Positions 29,849 to 42,420 of a DNA stretch of 64,000 bases are shown here, in pieces (position 1 is the first letter of the stretch; every line of letters begins with the position of its first letter). Under the pieces are notes generated by a model, which worked only from the letters and a program-made list of their open reading frames with translations, made no database searches and had not been told where the DNA came from. The stretch covers positions 124,001-188,000 of the forward strand of contig CAJQUW010009263.1 in assembly GCA_907163375.1 (NCBI GenBank). Direction: 5' to 3'. This stretch comes from Prostheceraeus crozeri (lineage: Eukaryota > Platyhelminthes > Polycladida > Euryleptidae). Made by a program: the position numbers and the translations under genes.

Positions 29849-32399
29849 CAGAGTTGGAAAAGTCGGAATTCCGGGTCGGAATTAATTCCATTTTTCGTCG
29901 GAATTGGAATTGGAATTGACGATATTTAAATCTACTGGAATTGGAACTTGAATTGACCTTGATAAACCTGAATTCCACTTTTTCGATAGACCTGTGATAA
30001 ATCTATTTGTACAAAAATTGAAATCACAGTATTCGGCCGTTGTGTTAACTGCACGCAAAAGATAATCATCTTCGTTCAATCTGTTATTTAGTTTTTTATC
30101 AGGTAAGATAATTAATCAAAATAAAACAATTGTTGAATTTAGTTATTGATTGGATAAGCACATAAATTGGAGATTAACTTAATTGTTGTACACACGAAAA
30201 ACAATTGGTTTGGAAAGAGGAAAATTAACCCTGCATTAAAGGGCAGCCTGTCAGTTCAAATCACAATATAGACAGTGTCAACAAATTATTCTAATAATTA
30301 ATGATTCAATTAAAATGACAAGGGCATGAAATATTATTCAACTTCCAATCTCATCAATTGACAATATTAATTTTCAAGACTATAGTTATACAAATACGAT
30401 ACTCAACGATAAAAGAAAAACTTTAAACTTGCAGTTCACTTCTTGATGTTGAATTCACTTCAATTCGATCGAACTCACTTATACCAAAATAATATCATAA
30501 ATATCATGAATATCAGTGTCATTTTTACCGTCAATCTTCAATCGCGCTCGCTGATGTGTTGCCGCATACGCTGCTGTGTTGTTGTTCGCTGGTAGGCATG
30601 TTGTAGTTGTTACTTCCGTAGTCAAGTTATACCGCGAGAGCCCGGAGTTCTTCTAACAGCTACTGAAGATGTCGTATGTGTTGCTGTTGGTAGTTGTTGT
30701 TTCAATTTCTCATCGTCTCTAATTTATACAGATGCTTGACACTTGACGATAAATCCACTTTATTTTGAAAATTGAAAGAGTTTCCTTTAATCTCTGCTCG
30801 TTAGCTTTCGACCCGACCACATTTCGTTCTTATCAAGGAATTTTTAATCTCCTTTTTTAACATGGACCATTAATCAGTTTTCATGATATCATTTTAATCG
30901 TCGTTTTTTCTTCCATCAACAATCACGTTATTCGCACATTGAATTTCTTTCTTCTGTCAGTTTATTAATAGATTTATTCGCATCTCTCTTTCTCTCTCTC
31001 ATAGAAGTAGACAATAGTACACTAGAATGGAAGTTTGATATCTTGCCTATGTACAATGATGGCACATGGAAAAATCTATGGTTTGTAGATCAGATTCGAT
31101 CTAAAACATTGTATCATAGTCAAACTATTTGCCAAGTTGGTTGTGGAAGTTGTTGGCAGCAAATTAATGCAGGATTTTTATGAAGATAATATTAAGTGAG
31201 ATGGTGGCATTGTTTCATGTGGCATAGCCTACTATTCCCTGGGCTGGTATATTGTGTCGATTTGCAGCAGTCATTAACAACTATTTTTCAAAATTCGAAT
31301 TAAAAATTGGTCCGCAAAGTCATAATTGAAAGTGGGTGGTACACTGGCTGTAAGAACATCTCAAGAATTCAATAGAAAAAATCTAATTATAGGATGATTT
31401 CTCCTTCATATGGTTAAGAAACCTAGCGCTTTTGTCGAATTAACACATTGAAATCTTCTTCACCGACAATAATTTCTCAGACAAGTGAATAGTCGCTGGA
31501 ACTTTTCAATTAATCATTAAATGACACATGTGATATAGTGTGATGATATTTTGGAAGCTGATATTCGAAAGCATGTAAAGATTTTGAAAATTGTTCAAAT
31601 ATAGTGAACAGGGGAGCCCTTTCAAGTAAAATGAATACTCTGAGATTTCTTGACCTCTGATTTCAAGCTGGAGCAATGTATGTTCTGTAAATCGACAATG
31701 CAAGTTGCATATGTGACTGATAATACTCTTGATAGATTATAGGAGCGATATTTCAAAATGATGAACGTACAGAACGTTTTAAAGGATTTCTAATTCTTTG
31801 TCATCCTGTCGCCGCAGTATTTTGTAATTCACTATTGCTTTTGTGTATGATCTTTGGACAAGGGGCAGCAATCCAGATCACAATTTGGCTTGATCAATAT
31901 AAATACAAATAAAAAAACATGGAAATCAGCCAATTTGCGTTTTGCCCCAACTTAGTTCCTCCCGGCGTGTGCCATAATTTTCATGCAATTTCCATTTTAG
32001 GACTTTCTATGGTACTGTTAATTTCTATGCTCTCTCTCTCAGCGTTTGATTCTTTGCTGACCGTTAATTTTCTTTTCTCTTTTTCACAAGATGTTGAATA
32101 TCTCGTTTACGAAACGAAAATGGCGTAGGCTGACCGGCTACATATATACATGTACATGTACACAAGAAATGTGAACTATGAACATGAGAACGCACATAGG
32201 AACGACGCAGGGAACTGCACACAAGAATAACGAGGATAGGATGCCGGCACATGGGTTAGATTGAAGCGAGGAAACTTTAGATACATTAACATATACGCGC
32301 CATGCAATTATCGGAATTGAATCTCATTATGGAATTGGAATTGAAATTTCTGCTCTGGAATTGGAATTAAAAAGTTTCAGTGGAATTTTTCCAGCTCTG
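29849..32399 (+). mobile_element. hAT element A (non-autonomous) with a nested MITE
   Basis: The ends read CAGAGTTGGAAAA and, at the other end in reverse, CAGAGCTGGAAAA. Both are flanked by the exact 8-bp duplication GGGATGAC (29841-29848 and 32400-32407), diagnostic of hAT transposition. Sub-terminal regions are full of GGAATTGGAATT repeats. No transposase frame is visible. It is an inverted relative of element B at 33.4-35.8 kb and carries a ~1.03 kb insertion absent from B. Confidence 0.9.
31000..32029. mobile_element. ~1.03 kb MITE-like insertion inside hAT element A
   Basis: The segment is absent from the otherwise homologous hAT element B. Its ends are imperfect inverted repeats (CATAGAAGTAGACAATAG against CATAGAAATTAACAGTA). 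It sits within a CT-rich microsatellite, so the flanking CTCTCTCT repeat is compatible with an 8-bp duplication but not conclusive. It has no coding frame. Confidence 0.65.
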
Positions 32400-32409
32400 G
32401 GGATGACTA

Positions 32410-33404
32410 TGCATCCACGTGGAATTTCTCTGGGGATTCCCATTTCCCCATTGGCGTTGCACTTTAGAAGTCGTATATCCCATACAGGCATTAAGTCCTG
32501 CTATCATTTACATGTATAGTTTAAAATATAGTGTGCGTTCATATTGCAGCCAATGTGGGGCCAACAAGTTATTGATAAAAGTTTAATAATTTTGAAGCAG
32601 TGGGCCAACCATTGAAAATTCTGGCAAGGACGTCACTGAGCTGACGGTAAATCGCTCACTTCATGCCAGCTGAACTGGCAAAATTAAGCGAATAGGTTAC
32701 ATTTCAATGGTGGAGGAGCCTACTCTTATTGTACAATTCGCTCCAAACATCTCAACCAGTGGCCCAAAGGAAAATCGTCGGTTCAGATCATGAGGATAAT
32801 TTTATTCATTTTTGTCATGGAAAGTGATAAAATTGATCAGATATTCGGAATAAGATAAAATTACTCGGCTTCCGTTGAGAAGATGTTAAGGTAAAAATTT
32901 ATAAAGTCAACCATTTTACTGCATCCTTATATTCTCTCTCATCCCCCACACACATTTCAAACTTAAAACATTTTGCTACCAGTTCCAGAACTCGACAAAC
33001 GACGACATCATGAAGAATTATGCTCTCGAATTTTTCATGTCACGCAGGGCCACATGAATTCACATCAGTAAGAGTCGACTATTTATTAATAAACATCACA
33101 TCTGAGCTCGAATCTTTTTAAAGCGTCTACACCTACGGGCCACAGCTTCGAAACTTCAACAGCACGATTGCGCCGATCATGCACAGTACGGGAGTTGCTA
33201 AATCATGGGAAGTATCCATCCTAAACCAAAATTCCATATTGAATGTGTTTGTAGGAAAGAATAGAAGTACTGATTATCATTATTACGATTCCATTTATGT
33301 ATTCGCTAGACCGGCAGTTGATAAACAGATCGATTTTTACACTCAATGAAATCTCCATGCCACATGTTCTTATCCAGCTGTCCATGATTTCATCGCACCT
33401 GTGA
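32410..33404. other. Intergenic between the two hAT elements, no gene seen
   Basis: About 1 kb of AT-rich sequence with no supported feature separates the two inverted hAT copies. Confidence 0.4.
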
Positions 33405-33412
33405 TTCTTAAA

Positions 33413-35804
33413 CAGAGCTGGAAAAATTCCACTGAAATTATATAATTCCAATTCCAGAGCAGAAATTTCAATTCCAATTCCAGTCGAAACAGTTCAATTC
33501 AATTCCAATTTCATAATAAGATTCAATTCCGATAATTGCATGACGCGTATAGTGTATTATGTTAATGTATCTAGCGTTTGTTCGTTTCAATCTAACCCAT
33601 TAGTCCGGGAGCTAGCGTGAAGTTGTGCAGGGAACGAGGTAGTACATAAAACTTTCACATAGCATAGTACACCTCTAACCTACTGCAAAACTACGCGTCT
33701 GCCGGATCAGATCATTTGCTTTTCAGAAATATAGAGGATAACACAATCCTATGTATTTCCAGTGGTAAAATTGTGACATTTAAGGTGTTGACTCCATTTT
33801 TTCGAATTTTTGCTCATAAAAGTTACACAAATTGGTATTTTGTTGAACTGGTTATTATAGAAATCATCTACAGATCATGATCTTTCAAATGAGTTATCAT
33901 TCAGTGACAGAGGATGAAGTAAAGTGTACAAACAGACACTTTTCGTTGGTGTAACTGCAAATTTTAACATAGAAATTTCAGGAAAATTGTTGATATACTT
34001 TAACGAAAAGTGTCTGTTTGTACACTTTACTTCATCCTCTGTCACTGAATGATAACTCATTTGAAAGATCATGATCTGTAGATGATTTCTATAATAACCA
34101 GTTCAACAAAATACCAATTTGTGTAAAACTTTTATGAGCAAAAATTCGAAAAAATGGAGTCAACACCTCACATGTCACAATTTTACCACTGGAAATACAT
34201 AGGATTGTGTTATCCTCTCTATTTCTGAAAAGCAAATGATCTGATCCGGCAGACGCGAAGTTTTGCAGTAGGTTAGAGGTGCACTATGCTATGTGAAAGT
34301 TTTATGTACTACCTCGTTCCCTGCACAACTTCACGCTAGCTCCCGGACTACATGTGCTCTTATCCTATCCTCGTTGTTCCCATGTGCGTTCTCATGTTCA
34401 TAGTTCCTATTTCTTGTGCACATGTATAGTACATGTAGCCGGTCAGCCTACGCCATTTTCGTTTCGTAAACGAGATATTCAATATCTCGTGAAAAAAAGA
34501 AAATTAACGGTCAGCAAAGACTCAAACGCTTAGAGAGAGAGAGAGAGAGATGAGCTGTGAATAAATCGATTAATAAACTGATAGAAGAAAGAAATTCAAT
34601 GTGCGAATAACGTGATTGTTGATGAAAGAAAAAACGACGATTAAAATGATATCATGAAAACTGATTAATGGTCCATGTTAAAAAAGGAGATTAGAAATTC
34701 CGTGATAAGAACGAAATGTGGTCGGGTCGAAAGCTAACGAGCAGAGATTAAAGGAAACTCTTTCAATTTTCAAAATAAAGTGGTTTTATCGTCGTCTCAA
34801 AAATTTGTATAAATTAGAAACGATGAGAAATTGACATAACAACAACTAACAACAACAGCACATACGACATCTCCAGTAGCTGTTAGAAGAACTCCGGGCT
34901 CTCGCAGTGTAACTTAACTACAGAAGTAACAACAACAACTGTCTGCCAGCGAACAACAACAACACAACAGCGTATGCGGCAACACATCAGCGAGTGCGAT
35001 AGAAGATTGACGGTATAAGTGACACTGATATTTATGACATTATTTTGAAATAAGTGAGTCCGATCGAATTGAAGTGAATTCAACATTAAGAAGTGAACTG
35101 TAAGTTTAAAGTTTTTCTTTTATCGTTGAGTATCGTATCTATATAACTATAGTCTTGAAAATTAATATTGTTAATTGTTGTGATTGGAAGTTGAATAATA
35201 TTTCATGTCATTGCCATTTTAATTGAATCATTAATTATCAGTATAATTTGTTGACACTGTCTATATTGTGGTTTGCTGGGTTGCTGCCCTTTAATGCAGC
35301 GTTAATTTTCCTCTCTCCAAACCAATTGTTTTTCGTGTGTACAACAATTAAGTTAATCTCCAATTTTTGTGCTTATCCTATCAAGAACCAAATTCAACAA
35401 TTGCTTTATTTTGATTAATTATCTTACATGATAAATAACTAAAAAACAGATTGAACAAAGATGATTGTCTTTTCATTGTTTGCTTAATCGCTGAATTAAC
35501 AATGTCCGGGGCTGTAGGCCCATCGAAGTCACAATTAACACCCTTTATTCAACAATGGAATAAAGCTCCCTCTGTCGATCTATCTCTCTCTTATCTTTGC
35601 GTGCTGTTAACACAGCGGCCGAGTACTGCGATTTCAATTTTTGTACAACAAGATTTATCACAGGTCTATCGAAAAAGTGGAATTGAGGTTTATCAAGGTC
35701 AATTCCAATTCCAGTAGATTTCAATGTCGTCAATTCCAATTCCGACGAAAAATGGAATTAATTCCGGATCGGAATTAATTCCAATTCCGACTTTTCCAAC
35801 TCTG
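33413..35804 (-). mobile_element. hAT element B (non-autonomous), inverted relative of A
   Basis: It begins CAGAGCTGGAAAA and ends CTTTTCCAACTCTG. The exact 8-bp duplication TTCTTAAA lies at 33405-33412 and 35805-35812. Its interior matches element A in reverse complement over most of its length, with a ~750 bp hairpin inserted. Different target duplications show the two are independent insertions rather than one duplicated locus. Confidence 0.9.
33601..34350. mobile_element. 750 bp hairpin (foldback) element inserted in hAT B
   Basis: The segment starts TAGTCCGGGAGCTAGCGTG and ends with its reverse complement. The arms, 33601-33949 and 34001-34350, pair almost throughout around a 51-base spacer. 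The matching place in element A lacks it, and comparison suggests a CAT triplet duplicated at the insertion. No coding frame is convincing. The superfamily is undetermined; the three-base duplication would suit only a few DNA-transposon groups. Confidence 0.8.
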
Positions 35805-35814
35805 TTCTTAAAAT

Positions 35815-36480
35815 CCCCATTACTATGGGGATAACTTTTATCCTCATGGCAGCTCTGCTTTTGGTTAATCATAGCGCAAATTGCGACCACGAAAGCAGAA
35901 GCTACTTGTTTGAAATCGATGTCATTCGGTTGAATTCGCAAAGGACTTGCCATTCAAATTTGAGGGCAAGACGGAAAAAATACTAGCAGGGTTCCCAGTG
36001 CAATTGCCAATTACTGAAGAATAATAACGGAAAAATAAAAGAATACGTTAAGTTTGCTGCACAGCGTCATTCATGTATTTTCCACCAGTTGACACTTTAC
36101 GCTCATTATTTGAATATATGAAGCCATCCATGGTTGAAAATCTTGTTAATATTTATTGTCTAACCCTATTGATTCACTTCATCAAATCACATTGTATTTC
36201 GTGTATCAAACAAATTGTACATAAAGTATTAACGAAAGGGTTATGATTTGCAGTTAGCACATGAAATTAGAACACAAGTGAGACGCTACAAATCAACTGT
36301 CTACATGAAGGAAGAAAGTACTCTTCAACAGTTCGCGCAGACTTTCATAAAAATGATACTATTTGTCTTTGCATCACCCCTCCTCCGTATTATTGGCCTC
36401 CGTCAATCTGAGGAAGTGGAGAAACTGACTGTAATAACAAAGCAGTACAGTGAATAAAGATATAGATATGTATATATAGC
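35815..36480. other. Intergenic, nothing recognised
   Basis: No supported gene or bounded repeat. Confidence 0.35.
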
Positions 36481-36489
36481 AGAAGTTGG

Positions 36490-36975
36490 AATCTACTGAA
36501 GAGCCATCTTTGAGAACCAAGGGCGCGTATTTGGAGCCTGTGTGCGGCAAGCTATGCTTTATAGGTTGCGAGTCATGGCCGTTGCTTTCATCCGATGAGA
36601 AGACTTGAGCGTGAGGAGATGCGAATGCTAAGGTGATGCTGTGGTGTCAGACTATCGGACAGGAAATCGAATGACAGCATCAGAAAAGCAATGGGTCTTG
36701 AGAACATCACAGACGTCACGAGAAGACAAAGACTTCGTCGGTTTGGCCACGTGGTAAGAAGGGATGAGACAGAGTGGATCAGAAAAGTTATGTTGATGGA
36801 AGTAGATGGTAAGACAGGAGCAGGAAGACAAAAGAAGACCTGGGAACAATTGGAGATGACCTCAAACGTGTTGGATCCCAGGAGGTTGACGCCCGTGATA
36901 CACCGAAATGGAAGTCCACATAGCAGCTAGCGTCTAACCCAGCATCTTCTGGAAGAAAAGGACGCAAAAAGGGAT
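36490..36975 (+). mobile_element. LINE remnant: reverse-transcriptase C-terminal region
   Basis: A frame includes RRQRLRRFGHVVRRDETEWI then GAGRQKKTWEQLE, the C-terminal signature of many non-LTR reverse transcriptases (RLRWFGHV.R.D.., then GRPKKTW). Upstream sequence reads as an ACVRQAMLY-type segment in other frames, so the copy is frameshifted and 5' truncated. It ends near a GTGAGTGAG tail. It shares type and orientation with the next LINE remnant. Confidence 0.7.
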
Positions 36976-37469
36976 GAGTGAGTGAGAGTTAGTGAAGTCA
37001 ATGTCATTTTGATTTACACCATCCAATTCCACTTTTAAGTTCCTTCTTTCTTTCCAAACTCGTGTGAATCAATTCCTGTCCATGTATGATCTTCTCTTTT
37101 TATATATCTACTGTCAACAGCAGTCTTCCGTCAAGAGTTTCCTTCTTCTGTCTGAAGATCAGCAACTTCGATTCCATTTAATATTTCTTTCCTTTCTTTT
37201 TCCAAGCTTTGTCGTTCGATAGAAGACGTTAGCGGATCTTGTCAAAATTCACCGCTCGCTTTTTGCATGTGCTCTACCGTTCTTCTCAACTTTAAGCAGC
37301 TCACTCGTAATCGGCACTGTGATAGCGCCACATATACGATTGATTTGAAAAAGATTTTAATTTCGTTTACAGATTAATTCACATTAATGCGACAAAAATG
37401 AAGAATAGAATATTTGAGTTGTTGAATACATAATATAGAGCTAGACTTACATTTCTTATTTCACTTAGC

Positions 37470-38330
37470 GGCAAGATGAAGTGTGCACCAAGTTACATAC
37501 TGACACACGTGGTGAGAAGAAGTAGACGCAGCAGTGGAAGAAAGGAGAATGCGATTCGCCATATGGAAGAGAACTCAAGACGAAAAGTGATAAAAGAAGA
37601 ATATGCAAAGGTAAGGGAGAATGCCCGCAAGATCATTTGGCAATCTCAAGAGAGGAGAAGGAAAGAATTGGCGCAATTATTAACAAGTGAAGAGGGCAGG
37701 AGATGCTCAGGTGCGACACTGTTACTCGTTTCTGATACTAGGGAGACATGTTGGATTCCGGTGGTGAAACGGAGGCAGCTGTGACTGCGCGAATTGAGTG
37801 GCTGGGGGGGGGGAGAAATTCCGAGAGATATCGCCTACCCTGACCAGTAGTTCTACTCCATACTGGATGAAGGGCAAGATTTACGACTCATGGGTCAGAG
37901 CCTGTATGACTTACGGAAGAGAGACATGGGTTCTGGCAGCTGTAGAAAAGAGAAGAATGGAGGTAGCAGACAGAAGGATGATCAGATGAATGTGTGGAGT
38001 GTCTCTTGAAGATAGAGTGGCCAGCGAAGACCTTCTGGCGTGCCTGAGCCTACTGTCGGTCGATGGGGACATGAGAGTGCGCAGATTCCGATGATACGGT
38101 GGAAAGATAGCAGCCATTGGGTGAAGAAAGTATGGAAAATGAAGATCAGCGAACCAACAAGAGACCGCCCAAAAAAGACCTGGGAAGAAGCAGTGTCCGC
38201 AGACTGTCGGCAATTGGGCCTCAAAGAAGCCGAAACCCTCGATCTGAACACCTGGAGGCATTCTATGAAGAATCATCGTCCAACCCAACGGAGGTGGAGT
38301 AAAGGACGTTAAACGGATAAAGTAAAAAGT
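37470..38330 (+). mobile_element. LINE remnant 2: reverse-transcriptase C-terminal region
   Basis: Several frames carry LINE motifs in order: KVRENARKIIWQSQERRRKE, then GDMLDSGGETEAAVTARI, then GKIYDSWVRACMTYGRETW with an RMIR end, then SSHWVKKVWKMK and RDRPKKTWEEAVSADCRQLG. The reading frame changes several times and stops are present, for example TGA directly after RMIR near 37987. It is 5' truncated and no longer coding. Confidence 0.75.
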
Positions 38331-38369
38331 GAGGCTACCTAGGTTCACCACAAATATTTGGTCCATGAA

Positions 38370-41300
38370 AGTAAGAGCGCAATATTTTAACGGTGTGTTC
38401 AGAAATTATAAAAAGCTAAAAAGTAGGATTACATTGAGTTTTGCACCCTTAAACGGATTTGAAGAATTCAGAAGAAATTTGTACATTCAAAGCTTGTCCT
38501 TCTTTTGCTGAATAGATCTCCATGTTTCTACAAACAGCCCAGATTGTGATGATATGATGGAGGAGCAGCAAAAATAGAAAAGATTTTTCGATTTCATCAG
38601 AAGCATCCCATACGTATAAACGCATACGTTAATATTCCCTTTGTAGAACCTCCTCAGAATCATATTATATTCACACTTGAAGCGAGAGATTAAGATTATC
38701 ATCGTACTTAAGCGCATTTCACTTTAATCTACTTATTTGAATGTTACTATGAAAGTTCCAGGAATATGGTAACAAGATTCAGTAGCATTTTGCAATATAC
38801 ATATGACAATGTGAAGAAAAAAGGAAATAACGGAAAAATTGGTAAAAAAACGAGAAAGGACAATTTTCGAAAAAGCGGAAAATAACGGAACTCTGGGTAC
38901 CATGCACTAGGTTATGCTGCAAGTGAATAACAACTCCATTATACAGTCTGATATTTACACGCATTTCTGGAGCCATCTTTTACCACCGGTACGTCAGTTC
39001 TCATTTTATAACACTTCTCAAAAATTTTATAATCCACTATCGAGAAGCAGTTGAATAACCCAAAACAGTTAATGCTACATCGGAAATGAGAAAAAACTTA
39101 GCTGCGATTGATTTTATGTATTTATACGAATACGATCTGAATTACACATTTTACAACAGAGCGAACACTAGGAGATGAATGATTGTCGCATAAAATGGCT
39201 TGATGAATAATCGATACATTGTAATACAAAAAGTTCCACAAACTTTACAGCATAAAGCTGATAACTCGTAAGCATCGCGTCTTCAAAAGAATATTTCATT
39301 AACAATAACTCAAAATCTCAACTTAGATCACATCATCTAGTGTTTTCAATCAACAAGAGAGCATAGGAAAACTTCACTTTTTGATTAACATGTGCTGTAC
39401 GAGTTTTATCAACACATTCATTCGGTAGATGATTAACAGAAAATCAAGGGATAAGGTAGGGGAACTCGCCATAGATGCTCAACTATAATATAAAGACCGG
39501 GTTTGCTTGCTGCCTTTGTTTGTCAATTTTCCCAGTACCCAAGGAGGGCAAAAGCTTTGACTACAGTGCAGCAGTAAAATGCAAAATTTGTCTGAACTTT
39601 GACAGAAAATGAGTAGACCTTAATGTATAATGTGCTTTCAAATGAAAGGATAATTAATGAATTTGAAAAAATAATCAATGATCATCTGACATCAGAGAAA
39701 TAATCTGCATCAATTTCTCGTAATTGACGTACTTAAAAGGCTAAAATATAGCCAATTATCGTTCTAAGTGGAAATGTGTCATGCGACGCAGCTGAGATAG
39801 TCTCCAGACATTATGCCATTTTCATAATCGACGTGCGTAGAACACTGGGCTTACATAATCATCAAATGAATCAAGATGACAGATAATCTCGAGAGAAAAT
39901 AGGAAATCTCAGTTTAAGACTTTAGTAACTAAAAAACTTATTTTTAAATCATAAGATGGATCAATTTACATAGATGTCAACTTCCAGTTAAACGCATTTA
40001 CCTAAAAGTACAGTTCAATTAAATAAAAATGCGAAAATGCACGTACATTCCTTGATAACTACTCCAATTTACTGAAATAAACTGTGCACGAAAAGGAATT
40101 GCAACGTAAAAAATACATCCGTTTTCTTGTGAACAATGGGACAGTATCCATGGGGTCAGCGAAAAATGTAGCATGATGAAAGTTTCCTGTACTTCAGTTG
40201 GATGAAAAAGAGAATAGTCCACGTGATCTATTTCAATTGAAGTGTTAAATCGATAATTGTCTTAGAATTACTGCCATATTAAGCTTGACAGACTGGAATG
40301 TAAGTAGAACTCGGCTTAACAATTCATGCATAGAGTCAATGCTATCATCATCCTGATGAAAACTCACACAAGACTAGACAGTGGACGCAACTCATGAAAA
40401 TTCAGAATAATGTGTCGGTTTAATGTTCATGGCCGAACAAATTACAGTTAAGGCAGTACGCATCATTACTTGTAACCACGCACCATGTCATTTAGATGAA
40501 ACAATAATCCTAATTCTATGCATTTTCTGTCAAAGACAGCTTTTGATAAGAAATCAAGAGCTTGGAAAAGCTAACATTGCATAAAAATGCAGCTCGATCG
40601 AAAACTTGGGAAGCCTATAGAATTCAAGCATACATTACAAATTTGCCTATATTTGAAGTGCAACTTTTCCTGATTTGATCTGGCAATAGTTTGATTAACC
40701 ATGATTCATAGCTGATTACATGACATGCTTGCTTATAGAATTTCGTCAACAATATATAGATCAACGCAATGAATCATCTCTAACTGCGAGAAAATTTTCA
40801 CCGACTAACATTTATTATTCTTGGACTTAAATCGTGAATCGCAATGCATTGGTCCTCATTTCACCTAGTGTTTGATCTTATTATAGTGCAAGACTAATGA
40901 ATGTTTACATATTTATCACCACTGAAGATAATAAATTTGTTATTAATGATCAAATAAATTATCGCTTGATCTAAAGTATAGTATATACCATAGATACACT
41001 ATATGGGGATGGTTGTTTTGTTCGACACGCTTTAAGTGATGCTCATGCACTTTGCATTTCTTTGAACTGACTTCAGCACATTCCCAATCGGTTTCATAGC
41101 TCTACCTCCTATCAATAATGTAGGCAGATTCACTACAAATGAGGACAGATTTATCATTTGATGTTTTTGTTTCTTGAAATTCCATCTTATCAAATTGCGG
41201 AAGCAAACTGATGAATATCGCAAATGATGTTGTCTAAAACATCCCATTGAAATTTATATTTGAGCATCTATATACATTTTGCTTTCTATAGATCCATGGA

Positions 41301-42420
41301 CATCTATGTACTAGATGTGCACGTGTAGATCTACCTATGCGCGCAAAGATACTTCTCAAAGCTAGGGATTTCCATGATTTATGGAAATCCCATGTGTTAC
41401 ACAAACATCCGATGATCAATTTTTTCGAACATTGATGAACGCATTAACGAAAGGGACGATAGAATTCTGTCCATGAGTTGTCGATAAATTGAACACTTTT
41501 AGAAAGATATCATGTCGAACAAAAAAACTCCTAATGCTATGTGCCTATGTTATTCTAAGGTGTTTCATGTTCAGGAAATTGGGTCAAAAAGGTCAAAACT
41601 ACGGTCAGCGATGGTCATAGATCGTGATGTTTTGAAAAAGAAGATGTAACAAATGTGAATTTTTCCAGTCTGATAAAAGTTCTTGAAGTTCTGAAATCAT
41701 CTTTATGTTGCCAAAGAATAATGAGAATTTTCTTCAGATATCAATTTCAAAGATATCCTAATTTGTATATTTAGGATTGTCTGAAGTTTGTTTGCGATGT
41801 CTTATCCATATGTCTAATCTCGAGACGGCTCACTAATAAAAGAATAACGGATAACATTTGATTGACATTGATTGAATAACAGACATTGTTTGATTACGTT
41901 TTTACATCTGATTAACAGAATAATTAATTACATGCTACACATACTGCTTTAAACGATATCATATCGAAGTTGCGTTTATAAGATGAAAAGTATCGACTTA
42001 TCAACAATAGAAACTAACTACTAGTAAATTGTATTGAAATATGGTAAAATGATCCCATCTAGATCAAATATTTGCCTTTCATATGATGATATTTTGCATG
42101 TTCACGATTATCGACAAGGTAAATCTTAGTCTACTCCAACGTCGATTTCCTCTTTCAACACTTTTTAAGGCACTTAGGCCCAGATATTCGCGTATAGGGA
42201 TTTGCTGACATGATAGTGTGCTACATGATAAGTGTACAAGCTTTGGATAATCGGGTTCTTTTTCAATCCGACCGGTAAACATTGTGACGTGCAAATATTG
42301 AAAAATAGTAATACCAGTTCAAAAATGTATGATACATCAAATATAAGTTCCTCGCATCTGTTGTTATTGCACTATCGTCACGATATGTCACTTATTACAT
42401 AAAGCGCGCGAGTTGATCAT
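38370..42420. other. AT-rich intergenic and 3' flank of the SOCS gene
   Basis: About 4 kb shows no supported coding frame. The stretch next to 42420 probably holds the 3' untranslated region of the SOCS4/5-like gene. No polyadenylation site is assigned. Confidence 0.4.

Noticed and set aside
35989-38890. Possible transposon ends CAGGGTTCCC and GGAACTCTG with ATAACGGAAAA nearby
   Set aside because: The ends are only partly complementary and the flanking 8 bases (AATACTAG and GGTACCAT) do not match.
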